Of a stretch of DNA of 64,000 bases, positions 35,234 to 43,565 are shown piece by piece. The notes beneath the pieces are model-generated. The model was not told the DNA's origin. It ran no database searches and worked only from the letters and a program-made list of their open reading frames with translations. This stretch comes from Chthonomonas sp. UBA2362. GTDB lineage: Bacteria; Armatimonadota; Fimbriimonadia; Fimbriimonadales; Fimbriimonadaceae. The position numbers and the translations under genes were made by a program. How positions within the stretch are numbered: position 1 is the first letter of the stretch; every line of letters begins with the position of its first letter. The stretch covers positions 213,869 to 277,868 of the forward strand of contig DDTO01000006.1 in NCBI GenBank assembly GCA_002344135.1, given 5' to 3'.

Positions 35234-35822
35234 CGGTTGAAAACCCCTCATCCGTCGGTACCTCGAAGCACGTTTCTTGCCACGCCCGCGAGGTTACCAG
35301 CCGTGCCCGTTCTGCCGGCGTCGAGACCCGACACCCTGTTTGCACAGATCGCAGCGGGCCGAGCAAGCGGGGGAAGAGACCGGATGGCACGCGGGAACGC
35401 ATACCTCGCCGAATCCCTAAACAAGGCCATCCGATACCCAGGGGTATCGGGTGGGTATCGGATGGGTATCGGATGGGTATCGGAGCACACGATGACAAGG
35501 AGCCAACTCCGGCGGTACCGCTGTGTTTGCAGGCTGGTACTACGGAACCTCGTCCGACCTCAAAGTGATCGCGCGCTTTTTGGAATGACATGAGCCGAAT
35601 CACCCGACCGGAAGCTCAACCTTGTCGGCTTGCTACTCGCCAATCCAGATTGGCGCGAAGGTCTTGATCCGCATTGCCATAGGCCGTAACGTCGGCCATC
35701 TTGAGGGCGAACACGCCCTAGGGCTCCCCGCTTTGAAGGGCATAGGCTCGAAGCGTCTCGTCCCCGGGGCCGTATGGGGCTGCGGCATCCATGGGTCGAT
35801 GCGGTTGCCATAATTGAAAGGC
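35234..35822. other. Intergenic gap, no gene seen
   Basis: These 589 bases lie between the divergent DUF2207 and MntA-like genes. They contain the hairpin and 11-base tandem array at 35431-35484. The stretch 35620-35810 has several short frames on both strands but none with a start, SD and recognisable protein; it may be a decayed sequence or another dispersed repeat. Confidence 0.6.
35431..35484. repeat. 11-base tandem repeat array with hairpin
   Basis: The unit GGGTATCGGAT occurs about four times from 35442 to 35484, the first with one change. It is preceded by the inverted CCGATACCC (35431-35439), so the first unit can form a perfect nine-base stem. It lies about 200 bases upstream of the DUF2207 start. 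Confidence 0.75.
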
Positions 35823-36140
35823 ATGGGTCCGATCACGCTCCTAGAGTCGAAACGCGAGGAGATCGTGGCGCTGTGCCGGAAGTATGGGGTCCAGCGGCTT
35901 CGGGTGTTCGGCAGCGCGCTTCGGCCGGATTGGGACGCCGAAACCAGCGACATCGATTTCTTGGCGGAGTTCGGACCGCCGCCGCCGGAAGTGAATCTCT
36001 TCGACCAGCAGTTCGGCTTCCAAGTCGACCTCGAGCGCTTGCTGACGCGGCCCGTGGATGTCGTCGATTGGAATGCCGCGAAGAAACCCATCTTCCGTCA
36101 GGTGGCCGACGCACAGGCGAGAGAGTTCTATGCGGCCTGA
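35823..36140 (+). CDS. MntA-like minimal nucleotidyltransferase antitoxin
   Basis: This 105-residue protein of the MNT family has the active site VFGSALRPDWDAETSDIDFL (about 26-45): Gly-Ser, then Asp-x-Asp. The third carboxylate is in RPVDVVDW. Spacing between GS and DxD is eleven, one more than the usual ten. In characterised pairs such an enzyme adenylylates the HepT toxin and silences it. I chose the ATG at 35823; TTG at 35814 is possible. It overlaps the HEPN gene by 11 bases. Confidence 0.85.
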   Translation: MGPITLLESKREEIVALCRKYGVQRLRVFGSALRPDWDAETSDIDFLAEFGPPPPEVNLFDQQFGFQVDLERLLTRPVDVVDWNAAKKPIFRQVADAQAREFYAA

Positions 36141-36453
36141 GACTCGCCAGAGCCTGACCGACGCCAAAGCAGCTGCCGAAGAGGTCACGACACTCGCCAC
36201 TCCTAGTTGGCAGGAGGATCGCACCAAGGCCCTCGCCATCGAGCGCCTTCTGATGATCGTCGGCGAAGCCTTCGTCAGGATTCGGTCCTCAGAGGAGGGC
36301 ATGCTGGAACAAATCACCGACGCGTACAAGATCATCGGTATGCGTAACGTTCTGGTCCACGGCTACGACGCCCTCGACCCGGCACGAGTGCAAGACGCCA
36401 TCGAGCAGAGCCTTCCCAAGCTGAACAGGGAGTTGGACGGGTTGCTTAGCTGA
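36130..36453 (+). CDS. HepT-like HEPN toxin (DUF86)
   Basis: This 107-residue all-helical HEPN protein has the ribonuclease motif R-x4-H-x-Y as RNVLVHGY (about 74-81). The Tyr is the residue adenylylated by MntA in studied systems. It overlaps the nucleotidyltransferase gene by 11 bases in antitoxin-toxin order. Predicted activity: RNA cleavage, possibly of tRNA, when freed from modification. Both motifs appear intact. Confidence 0.85.
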   Translation: MRPETRQSLTDAKAAAEEVTTLATPSWQEDRTKALAIERLLMIVGEAFVRIRSSEEGMLEQITDAYKIIGMRNVLVHGYDALDPARVQDAIEQSLPKLNRELDGLLS

Positions 36454-36551
36454 ACTCGACAAAGGGGCACCCCTTCGGAAGCACCTGCCCTACAGCGCGC
36501 AAGAGGGGACTGGACGGTCTGCTCGTCGAGGTCCAGCTTGGTCCTTTTACG

Positions 36552-37398
36552 TCAGGGGTTGTAGGTCTGTGTTGGCTTATCCACTTTGAACTGGTAGAAG
36601 TCGTTCTTTCGAACGAAGCTCCAAGTCTTTGAGCCGGCGTGCCCGTCGGAGAAGACGTAGTTTCCCGCGCTTGCGGTGGCCGGCGGTCGGCTTCGCGCCG
36701 TTGGCATAGGAGGCCGAACCGTTGCAGATCGGCGGTCCTTGGTCGGCGGGTCCCTGTGAAGGAACGTTGCGCCCTGCCAGTTTTCCGTGGTCGCAGTCGA
36801 TGAAGCCGGAACCCCAAATGCCGCCGACGTACTGGTCGGCCACGGCCGGCGAGTACTGCTCGACCCAGGAGATCGTCCCGGCCGGGTCGCTGAACTCGGT
36901 CATGCTGCGGCCTCGGGTGTTCCACCCGCTGCTCGAGGTCCATTCGAACATGCCCGTGTTCGGATCGTTGGCCGAGGATCCGTACTGGACGTCGTAGATC
37001 GGGCCGACGTAAGAGTAGGATCGCGTGATGAGCTTGGTTCGGTAGGACCCGTCCCACCACGGGACGTTGTTGGGCGAAACGCGCCGCTTGGGGTCGCTGG
37101 GGCAGGTCCACATCTCGTCGCTCTTCGTGTAGGGCTTGACCTGCATTTCGGGCGGCATGAAGTTCGTGTTTCCACCGTTGATCGGCGGATTGAGGGCGGC
37201 CCATGCCATGTACCGGTCGTCGTTGTCTCCGCCATACATCATCGATGCCATCCCGACCTGCCGAAGGTTGCTCATGCAGGTAGTCTGCTTGGCCGACTCT
37301 TTGGCTTGAGCGAAGACCGGAAACAGGATCGCCGCCAAGATGGCGATGATGGCGATCACGACGAGCAACTCGATGAGCGTAAATCCTCTGTCTCTCAT
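36552..37398 (-). CDS. Prepilin-like protein with H-X9-DG tail, frameshifted
   Basis: It starts with a class III/type IV prepilin signal MRDRGFTLIELLVVIAIIAI (cleavage after Gly5, then the hydrophobic N-helix), then SNLRQVGMASMMYGGDNDDR, typical of the H-X9-DG pseudopilin family abundant in Planctomycetes and Armatimonadota. The uninterrupted frame ends at 36577 with a basic, unlikely tail. Removing one base in the run at 36661-36666 restores HRKRGNYVFSDGHAGSKTW, which holds His-x9-Asp-Gly, and a stop at 36552. The span is 847 bases, one over a multiple of three. Either a sequencing error or a recent inactivation. Confidence 0.75.
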
Positions 37399-37556
37399 GG
37401 GCGGCGTTCCAACGTGCTGAACTCACCATTAGAATAGCCGAAATCGGTTGAAACGCTCCCTGTATGCCGCAAGAATCTCCCTTGGGAGTAGTCACTGGCC
37501 GTGATGGCTTCGACTCTGCCTCGCAATCTCCCCTGAGCGGGTAGCCTCATGGCGCC

Positions 37557-38801
37557 ATGCTCGCCACGCTTGCGCTCGGTGTTCTCCTCACCAGCCATTA
37601 CCCGTCTCAACAGGGAACCTGGTGGAAGGGCAACCTGCATACCCATACGCTCTGGAGCGACGGCGACGACTACCCCGAGATGGTCGCCGACTGGTACAAG
37701 TCGAACGGGTACCACTTCCTCGCCCTCAGCGACCACAACGTCCTCAGCGTCGGCGAGAAGTGGTTCGACCTCTCCAAGAAGCGTGGAGCGGGGCAGGTGC
37801 TCGTCAAGTATCTGAAACGCTTCGGCGACGACTGGGTGCAGACCCGCGTGACGGGCGGCAAGGCCGAGGTGAGACTCCGCACCCTCCCTGAAATCAAGCG
37901 GTTGTTCGATCAGCCCGGCCGGTTCCTGATGATCCAGAGCGAGGAGATCACCACCGCGCATGGCGCAAAGCCGATCCACGTGAACGCTACCAACCTGCAT
38001 GAGCACATCCCACCGCGGCAGGGCACTTCCGTCGTCGATACGATGCAGAAGAACGTCGACGCCGTAAACGAACAGCGAGCACGAACCGGCATCCCGATGT
38101 TCCCCCATATCAACCACCCGAACTTCGGTTGGGCGATCACCGCCGAGGAACTGATGCAGCTCGAAGGCGAGAAGCTTTTCGAGGTCTATAACGGTCATCC
38201 TGCGGTCCACAACTACGGCGATGCGACCCACGCGGGGATGGAGCGGGTCTGGGACATCATCCTCACGAGGCGCCTCGCCGAACTGAAGAAGGACGTCATG
38301 TACGGGATCGCCGTCGACGATGCGCATAACTACCACGAGATGCACGTCACGAAGTCCAATCCTGGCCGCGGCTGGGTGATGGTGCGCGCGGCCCGGCTGC
38401 AGGCGCACGATCTCGTTCACGCGATGGAAGACGGGGACTTCTACTCCTCGACGGGCGTGACGCTCCGCGACGTCCGTTTCGACGGCAAGACGCTATCGAT
38501 CGCAGTGAAACCGGAGAAGGGCGTAACGTACAAGACCTACTTCATCGGAACCCGGAGGGGTTACGATCCGGCCACACAGCGGGTCGAGGGTCCGAACGGC
38601 GAGCCGCTCGGAGTGACGATGCGTTACAGCTCGGACATCGGCCGCGTGCTGACGACCGTCGAGGGGGCGTCGCCGCGCTACCGCCTGCGGGGCGACGAGA
38701 TCTACGTCCGCGCCAAGGTGGTCTCGTCGAAACCCAAGGCCAACCCTTACCGTAAAGGTGAGACCGAGACTGCGTGGGTGCAGCCGGTGCGGCCGAGATA
38801 A
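37557..38801 (+). CDS. PHP-domain metal-dependent hydrolase-like protein
   Basis: This 414-residue protein has a hydrophobic N-terminus (MLATLALGVLLTSHYP), possibly a signal peptide. The PHP motif NLHTHTLWSDGDD (about 26-38) supplies the His-x-His and Asp metal ligands; LALSDHN and FPHINHPNF supply later ligands. PHP proteins are phosphoesterases and related hydrolases, here probably exported. The C-terminal 90 residues form a beta-rich region. The substrate is unknown. Confidence 0.8.
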   Translation: MLATLALGVLLTSHYPSQQGTWWKGNLHTHTLWSDGDDYPEMVADWYKSNGYHFLALSDHNVLSVGEKWFDLSKKRGAGQVLVKYLKRFGDDWVQTRVTGGKAEVRLRTLPEIKRLFDQPGRFLMIQSEEITTAHGAKPIHVNATNLHEHIPPRQGTSVVDTMQKNVDAVNEQRARTGIPMFPHINHPNFGWAITAEELMQLEGEKLFEVYNGHPAVHNYGDATHAGMERVWDIILTRRLAELKKDVMYGIAVDDAHNYHEMHVTKSNPGRGWVMVRAARLQAHDLVHAMEDGDFYSSTGVTLRDVRFDGKTLSIAVKPEKGVTYKTYFIGTRRGYDPATQRVEGPNGEPLGVTMRYSSDIGRVLTTVEGASPRYRLRGDEIYVRAKVVSSKPKANPYRKGETETAWVQPVRPR

Positions 38802-38853
38802 TCCGGGGACTTGCGGCGTGTGCCGGACGTGCCGCGCTCCACGGGAGGATCAG

Positions 38854-39462
38854 ATGCCCTCAGCCGAGCAAATCCTGGAAGAGTTGACCCGAGTCGCGAA
38901 CCAGTGGACGTGGCTGGCCATCGTCTGGCACGCCTACTTCGGGCTGATCGTCGGCGCACTCCTGCTTCGATGGCGTCCCGGTCGGTTCTTGATGGGTGTT
39001 CTGCTCGCTCTGCCCGTGCTCTCCGTCGGCGTGGTCGCCTTTGCCTCGGGCAATCCGTTCAATGGCGTTATCTTCACAGCTGCAGGCCTGACGCTGGCCG
39101 CCTTGGTCCTGCGGCTCGAACCAATCCAGGTTTGCTTCGGCTCGCCCGCAGTGGTCGTCACCGGCTGCTTGCTGATCGCGTTGGGCTGGGTCTATCCGCA
39201 CTTCCTCAAGGCCGAGTCGATCTGGGCCTACTTCTATGCCTCGCCGACCGGTCTCATCCCTTGCCCGACCCTGCTGATCCTCTCCGGATTCGCGTTGGTC
39301 CTCGGCGGCTTGTCCTCCCGGTCTTGGACCCTGATCCTCGCCTCCATAGGCACGTTCTATGGGCTGGTCGGTGCGGTTCGTCTCGGCGTCGCGCTGGACT
39401 GGGCTCTCGTTGCGGGATCGGTCGTGCTTGCCATCACGCCATTCCGACGCGCATCCGCATGA
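38854..39462 (+). CDS. Six-TM membrane protein of unknown function
   Basis: This is a 202-residue protein from the ATG at 38854, with GGGAGG five bases ahead. About six hydrophobic segments follow a short amphipathic N-terminus (EQILEELTRVANQWTW). The general shape recalls DUF6064-type proteins, but I cannot confirm this. It lies 52 bases after the PHP gene on the same strand. Confidence 0.6.
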   Translation: MPSAEQILEELTRVANQWTWLAIVWHAYFGLIVGALLLRWRPGRFLMGVLLALPVLSVGVVAFASGNPFNGVIFTAAGLTLAALVLRLEPIQVCFGSPAVVVTGCLLIALGWVYPHFLKAESIWAYFYASPTGLIPCPTLLILSGFALVLGGLSSRSWTLILASIGTFYGLVGAVRLGVALDWALVAGSVVLAITPFRRASA

Positions 39463-39603
39463 TTGCCTGTAAAGCCGGCCCCAGTCACACCGGAGATGCC
39501 GGGACGAGCAGACGACTCTCTTCCGGGGCCGGTGCTAGAATCGGCCCGTGAGTACCCCTCGCGCTACCGTTAGCGGGCCTCAGCACGTCTTTGCAGGAAC
39601 GCC

Positions 39604-40203
39604 GTGAACCAACCTTCCACCTCCAACGTCCTCGACAGCACCGAAGCCACCCTGCGCTTGAAGGCCGATGCCTTCCCGGACGCTGGCGCAGTCGGGATCG
39701 CACTGCCCAGGTCCGATGTGACTGGGAAGCTCCCGAAAGCGGCGGTGACGGTGGAGGGGACGATGAACGGGTTTCCCTTCCGCGCCCCTCTCGAACCGGA
39801 CGGGAGCGGCCACTCCATCCGGCTCAGCGAAGCCCTCGTCCAAGCCATTGGCGTTCGACCCGCCCAGCATGTCACGGTCGAGATCACGCGGATCGGGGAC
39901 GAGCCCGAGGTTCGGGTCCCCGACGACCTGCGCACCGCGTTGGCGGATTCGGCCACGGCCCTGGCCCTTTGGGCGAAGATCACACCGATGGCGCGCCGCG
40001 ACTGGATTCGGTGGGTCGCCTCCGCCAAGCAGGAAGAGACGCGGGCCCGCCGCATCGAGAACGGCATCGACATGCTTCACCAAGGCAAGCGGCGTCCCTG
40101 CTGCTTCCCAGGCGTTGCTTGGGTCACGAAGGACCACGTCTCGCCCGACGAGACTTGGATTCCGTTGCCGGATGCGGGTCGGAGCCGCCCCAAGCGGCCA
40201 TGA
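39604..40203 (+). CDS. DUF1905 / OmdA-type (YdeI-like) protein
   Basis: This 199-residue protein starts at GTG 39604 with AGGA six bases ahead. The first 95 residues match the DUF1905 beta-barrel pattern (AVGIALPRSDVTGKLPKAAV, then HSIRLSEALVQAIGV). The second part, WAKITPMARRDWIRWVASAK then TRARRIENGIDMLHQGKRRP, is the OmdA/YdeI motif. Proposed roles include bacteriocin protection, weakly supported. Its 3' end overlaps that of the convergent XRE gene by 80 bases. Confidence 0.8.
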   Translation: MNQPSTSNVLDSTEATLRLKADAFPDAGAVGIALPRSDVTGKLPKAAVTVEGTMNGFPFRAPLEPDGSGHSIRLSEALVQAIGVRPAQHVTVEITRIGDEPEVRVPDDLRTALADSATALALWAKITPMARRDWIRWVASAKQEETRARRIENGIDMLHQGKRRPCCFPGVAWVTKDHVSPDETWIPLPDAGRSRPKRP

Positions 40204-41509
40204 GCGCCCGCTCTTCCGGCCCGCTGAATCCGCTGCTCTCGACGGCGCCCACCATCCTCGCATAGTGCTCGCCCGCCCGTCGCGAATCGCCGACGGCAGC
40301 CAGGCGCTTGGCCCAAAGGCAATCGACATGGACCTGTGAAATTCGAAACGGGGCGCTCGCCGGCAGCAGTTCCAAGGCTTCGTGGTGCCTCCCGACCAGA
40401 GCGTAGCACTCAGCGAGCAGCCAGTTGAGGTCGAGAGGATCGAAGTGCTGGAATGCGGACTCGTGCTCGCTCAGGGCAGCCGCCCGGATGCGCTCCAGCT
40501 CCTCGAAGTCTCCCCACCGCGCCGGATACTGGAGGCTTTGCAGGAGGATCTCCTTCCGCGTCGCCGCATCTTCGGCCTCCTGGTAGTACCGGATCGCCCG
40601 ACGATAGTTTCGTTCGGAAGGCCTTTCTCGATCGAGTTCGACGCCGGCCCAGGCAAGAATGGCGTGGGGTGAGTAGAAGGGAGCGTCTTCGGGGTGCGGA
40701 GGGGCCTGGATGTCGTGAGCCCGCAGCGCATGAACGACGGCTTCCTTGGCATACCCCCGTTCCGCCATGATCATGCTCAGCTGGCTATGCACGCTCTTGA
40801 GCAGCGAGAGGCCGCGCGGATCGACCTTCGAGAGCCTCCAAGAGTCGGCGCAAAGAAGTACGAACTCGAGCTCGACGCCGTCCATGTCCAGATCGCGAAC
40901 ACGCTGCTTGAGCGGCAGAAACCGAGCGACGAGTTCATCGTGGCCGGGCATGCCCGCCCGGGCGAGTCCAAGCGACGCGCGGACCAGCATCGACTGCTCG
41001 TTCAGCGTCGCCTGAAGGGCTCTGGCCAGCCGCATCCGGGCCTCGAAGTCGGGCGCGCGCTCTCCCTTCTCCCAGTGGCTGATGGTGGCCGGGGTGACCC
41101 CTACCGCCGCAGCGACGTCGGCGCTGCGCAAGCCCCGTCGGACGCGAAGAGCGCGGATCATGTCCCCGAGCGTCAGGCTCCCGATGCCGAGTTCGGTCTG
41201 ATCTTCGCGGTGCCGGGCTTCGCTCGCCCTCAAGGCCCTGACTCCGCGTGGCGCCCCGATCAGGGCGTATGCGCTTTCGCGCGTATCGAGGTCGGCATCG
41301 AGGGCGACGAGGACGGCCTCTAGCACGGGAATGGCTGGCGCGGCGTCGCCGTTTTCCCACCGGGAGAGGGTGGCTTTGCCCACCCCTGCGCGGCGAGCGA
41401 GTTCGGAGAGCGACCAGCCGCGGGACCGCCGCTGCCTGGCGATAAGCCTCCCTAGTTGCCTTTCGTCATGCGCTGCGACTGGCAATCGACAAATGCCTCC
41501 GACCCTCAT
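40124..41509 (-). CDS. Tandem-XRE transcriptional regulator with TPR-like sensor region
   Basis: This is a 461-residue protein from the ATG at 41509. It has two complete Xre/Cro HTH domains: LSELARRAGVGKATLSRWEN (about 35-54) and ADVAAAVGVTPATISHWEKG (about 120-139). A helical TPR-like region follows (about 170-430). Single-HTH relatives sense peptides or partner proteins with the TPR part. Two DNA-binding domains in one chain would let a monomer bind a whole operator. A TTG about 33 bases downstream with GGAGG before it is an alternative start. It overlaps the OmdA-like gene tail to tail. Confidence 0.75.
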   Translation of the reverse strand: MRVGGICRLPVAAHDERQLGRLIARQRRSRGWSLSELARRAGVGKATLSRWENGDAAPAIPVLEAVLVALDADLDTRESAYALIGAPRGVRALRASEARHREDQTELGIGSLTLGDMIRALRVRRGLRSADVAAAVGVTPATISHWEKGERAPDFEARMRLARALQATLNEQSMLVRASLGLARAGMPGHDELVARFLPLKQRVRDLDMDGVELEFVLLCADSWRLSKVDPRGLSLLKSVHSQLSMIMAERGYAKEAVVHALRAHDIQAPPHPEDAPFYSPHAILAWAGVELDRERPSERNYRRAIRYYQEAEDAATRKEILLQSLQYPARWGDFEELERIRAAALSEHESAFQHFDPLDLNWLLAECYALVGRHHEALELLPASAPFRISQVHVDCLWAKRLAAVGDSRRAGEHYARMVGAVESSGFSGPEERALMAAWGGSDPHPATESKSRRARRGPS

Positions 41510-41642
41510 TGTAACTCGAAATCGTTCCACCTTCTGTTAATCGATCCATGTTTCGTGAACCGCAGGATGCTCCGATGATCCGGCGATACGATGCAGTCAG
41601 TGCCAGACCAGGCGCGAATGCCAATAACGAGGAGGATACGAA

Positions 41643-42851
41643 ATGTATCGCAGCATCGATCGAACAGAACTGAACCTTCGCGGACTCGTCGCCGCCCTGA
41701 CTCTTTGCTCGGCCGTCGCAGCGCCGGCCCAACTTCTCAACCACCAGTGGGCAAACAACGTCCGCGATCTCGATATCGTCTTCGAGGCGAACGGGCAGTT
41801 CCAGTCTCCCGATGTCGTGGGCGTCCATCGCGATCCGATGAACGGGGAAGTCGATCCCACTCCGAACGACATGATGTTCACGTTCGGCGACTCGGTCCGC
41901 CGTGCAGTGGCCGCTTGGAACAATGCGAATACCGGCTGGCGCTTTCACTTCGTCGCGGCCGGACAGCAGCCAACCCGACCCTGTATCTATGTGCGCTTGA
42001 CCCGTGACGTGCAGCGACAGGCTGGCCACGTTGGCGGCGCATCCGACCTACTTGCCTGGTGGCAAACCGGCAACGTCGACATGAACGGCAAACTGCTCAA
42101 CGGCTACATCTACTTCAACATCGTTCACGACTTCGGCATCGGGAAGAACCAGGCCGACAACACGGATGACGACATGAAGTTCGACTCGATCAACGTCGCC
42201 ATTCACGAACTGGGCCATGCGATCCGCCTCGACCACCCGTCCTTCAATGGATGCATCACGCGGAACAACGCAGGAAACATCGAAGCGATGGAGCCCATGA
42301 CCAACGCCGGCGTACACAAACTCAATAACCGTCCCCTATTCCGACGCTACCCGCACGCCAAGGACATCGCCCGAGCCAAAGACACAGCCAAGAAGATGGT
42401 TAAAGGCAAGATGAACATGCAGGGCTTCAATGGCGACCCGCGCAACACGACCGTCACGATCGCCCTGCGGGTACCGGGTGATCCCAGCGCTATCCTGGAG
42501 CAACGAACCGTTGCCCTGAACTGGGATGGGAGCTACCAAGTCGTGATCGACTCCCCAGCGGGCATCTACGACGTCGCCGCCGAAGGGCCGAACTACCTGC
42601 GCCACGTTCGCACCTCCGTAGAGATCGACGGCGACGGCAAGAACGACCTCGACTTCGACTGTATCTTCGGCGACATCGCTCAGGACAACGAGATCAACAT
42701 TCTGGACTTCGCGTACTTCTCGATGTCCTATGGCTCGAGTTCCGGCGACCCGAACTGGATACCCGGTGCCGACCTCAACGGCGACGACTCGATCGACATC
42801 GGCGACTACTCGATCTTTTCGCAGAACTTCGGAATGGTCGGCGACGACTAG
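41643..42851 (+). CDS. Secreted metzincin-type protease with dockerin-like C-terminus
   Basis: This 402-residue protein has a signal peptide (LRGLVAALTLCSAVAAPAQ). The zinc motif HELGHAIRLDH (188-198) is HExxHxxxxxH, and EAMEPM shortly after is a candidate Met-turn, indicating a matrixin-like metalloprotease. A beta-sandwich of the carboxypeptidase-regulatory type follows (about 265-335), then two EF-hand-like repeats (DIAQDNEINILDFAYFSMSY and DLNGDDSIDIGDYSIFSQNF) as in type I dockerins. GAGGAGG lies seven bases before the ATG. Its tail closely matches that of the protein at 48592-49713. Confidence 0.85.
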   Translation: MYRSIDRTELNLRGLVAALTLCSAVAAPAQLLNHQWANNVRDLDIVFEANGQFQSPDVVGVHRDPMNGEVDPTPNDMMFTFGDSVRRAVAAWNNANTGWRFHFVAAGQQPTRPCIYVRLTRDVQRQAGHVGGASDLLAWWQTGNVDMNGKLLNGYIYFNIVHDFGIGKNQADNTDDDMKFDSINVAIHELGHAIRLDHPSFNGCITRNNAGNIEAMEPMTNAGVHKLNNRPLFRRYPHAKDIARAKDTAKKMVKGKMNMQGFNGDPRNTTVTIALRVPGDPSAILEQRTVALNWDGSYQVVIDSPAGIYDVAAEGPNYLRHVRTSVEIDGDGKNDLDFDCIFGDIAQDNEINILDFAYFSMSYGSSSGDPNWIPGADLNGDDSIDIGDYSIFSQNFGMVGDD

Positions 42852-42874
42852 CGACAAACCGCTTCTGTCTCTAT

Positions 42875-42901
42875 CGCCGGCCCTCCCAGAGAGGGCCGGC
42901 G
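42875..42901 (+). terminator. Terminator hairpin after the metzincin gene
   Basis: The perfect 11-base arms CGCCGGCCCTC and GAGGGCCGGCG enclose a five-base loop, followed by ATTGTTCTG. It lies 23 bases after the stop. Confidence 0.75.
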
Positions 42902-42937
42902 ATTGTTCTGAGGCCCGCAGCATGCCACAATGGCGTC

Positions 42938-43456
42938 ATGAGGAAGCTACTCACATTGCTGTTTGTTATCTGCAGTTTCGTCTCCGCCACCGCCCAGCCC
43001 CCGATGGAGGCTCCCGCGGAGCTCAAGAGCCTCGCCTGGATGGTCGGCACCTGGGAGGGCAAGATGTCCATGGACATCGAGGGCATGAAGATGGAGTCCA
43101 AAACGACCATGAAGTGCGCGATGGAAGGCATGTTCCTGCGCCAGGACTTCATCATGGAAGCTGAAGGCATGAAGATGACCGAGGTTGGCTACCTTGGCTG
43201 GGATGCCGAGAAGAAGAAGTATTCGATGTACACCTTTGCGAGTTGGGCCCCCACCCCGCGGATCGAATGGGGCGAGATCAAAGGAAACGACTTCGTCTCC
43301 ATCAGCGAGCCTTGGGCCAGCGGAATGCCAGAGAAGACCGTCAGCCGCGCGACCCTGAAGAAGGTGAGCGACGGCGAGGTCAGCTTCCTCCTGGAGTTCA
43401 AGATGGGGGACAAGTGGACCAAAGTCGGCACCGGGACCTTCAAGAAGAAGGCCTAG
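42938..43456 (+). CDS. Exported DUF1579-like protein
   Basis: This 172-residue protein has a signal peptide (MRKLLTLLFVICSFVSATAQ). The mature part begins LKSLAWMVGTWEGKMSM, the DUF1579 opening (L-x-G-x-W-x-G), and continues as a lipocalin-like beta barrel with GYLGWDAEKKKYSMYTF. It is rich in Met and Lys. The ligand is unknown. Confidence 0.75.
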   Translation: MRKLLTLLFVICSFVSATAQPPMEAPAELKSLAWMVGTWEGKMSMDIEGMKMESKTTMKCAMEGMFLRQDFIMEAEGMKMTEVGYLGWDAEKKKYSMYTFASWAPTPRIEWGEIKGNDFVSISEPWASGMPEKTVSRATLKKVSDGEVSFLLEFKMGDKWTKVGTGTFKKKA

Positions 43457-43461
43457 CGCAG

Positions 43462-43485
43462 TCCCCCTCGTCGAGACGAGGGGGA
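43462..43485. terminator. Hairpin between DUF1579 gene and lysS
   Basis: The arms TCCCCCTCGTC and GACGAGGGGGA are nearly contiguous. It lies six bases after the DUF1579-like stop and about 80 bases from the lysS end, so it can serve both convergent transcripts. It is related in sequence to the palindrome inside the lysS tail. Confidence 0.6.
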
Positions 43486-43565
43486 TCTGGCCGGGCGAAG
43501 CCCGTGCCTGAGGGGAGTAATACTCGATACCCCACGCACCACGACCCCCGCGCTCGCGCCGGTGT

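Noticed and set aside
35560..35811. Small gene on the minus strand in the long gap
   Set aside because: Low-complexity Arg/Ser-rich translation, no ribosome binding site, and alternative frames look equally open.
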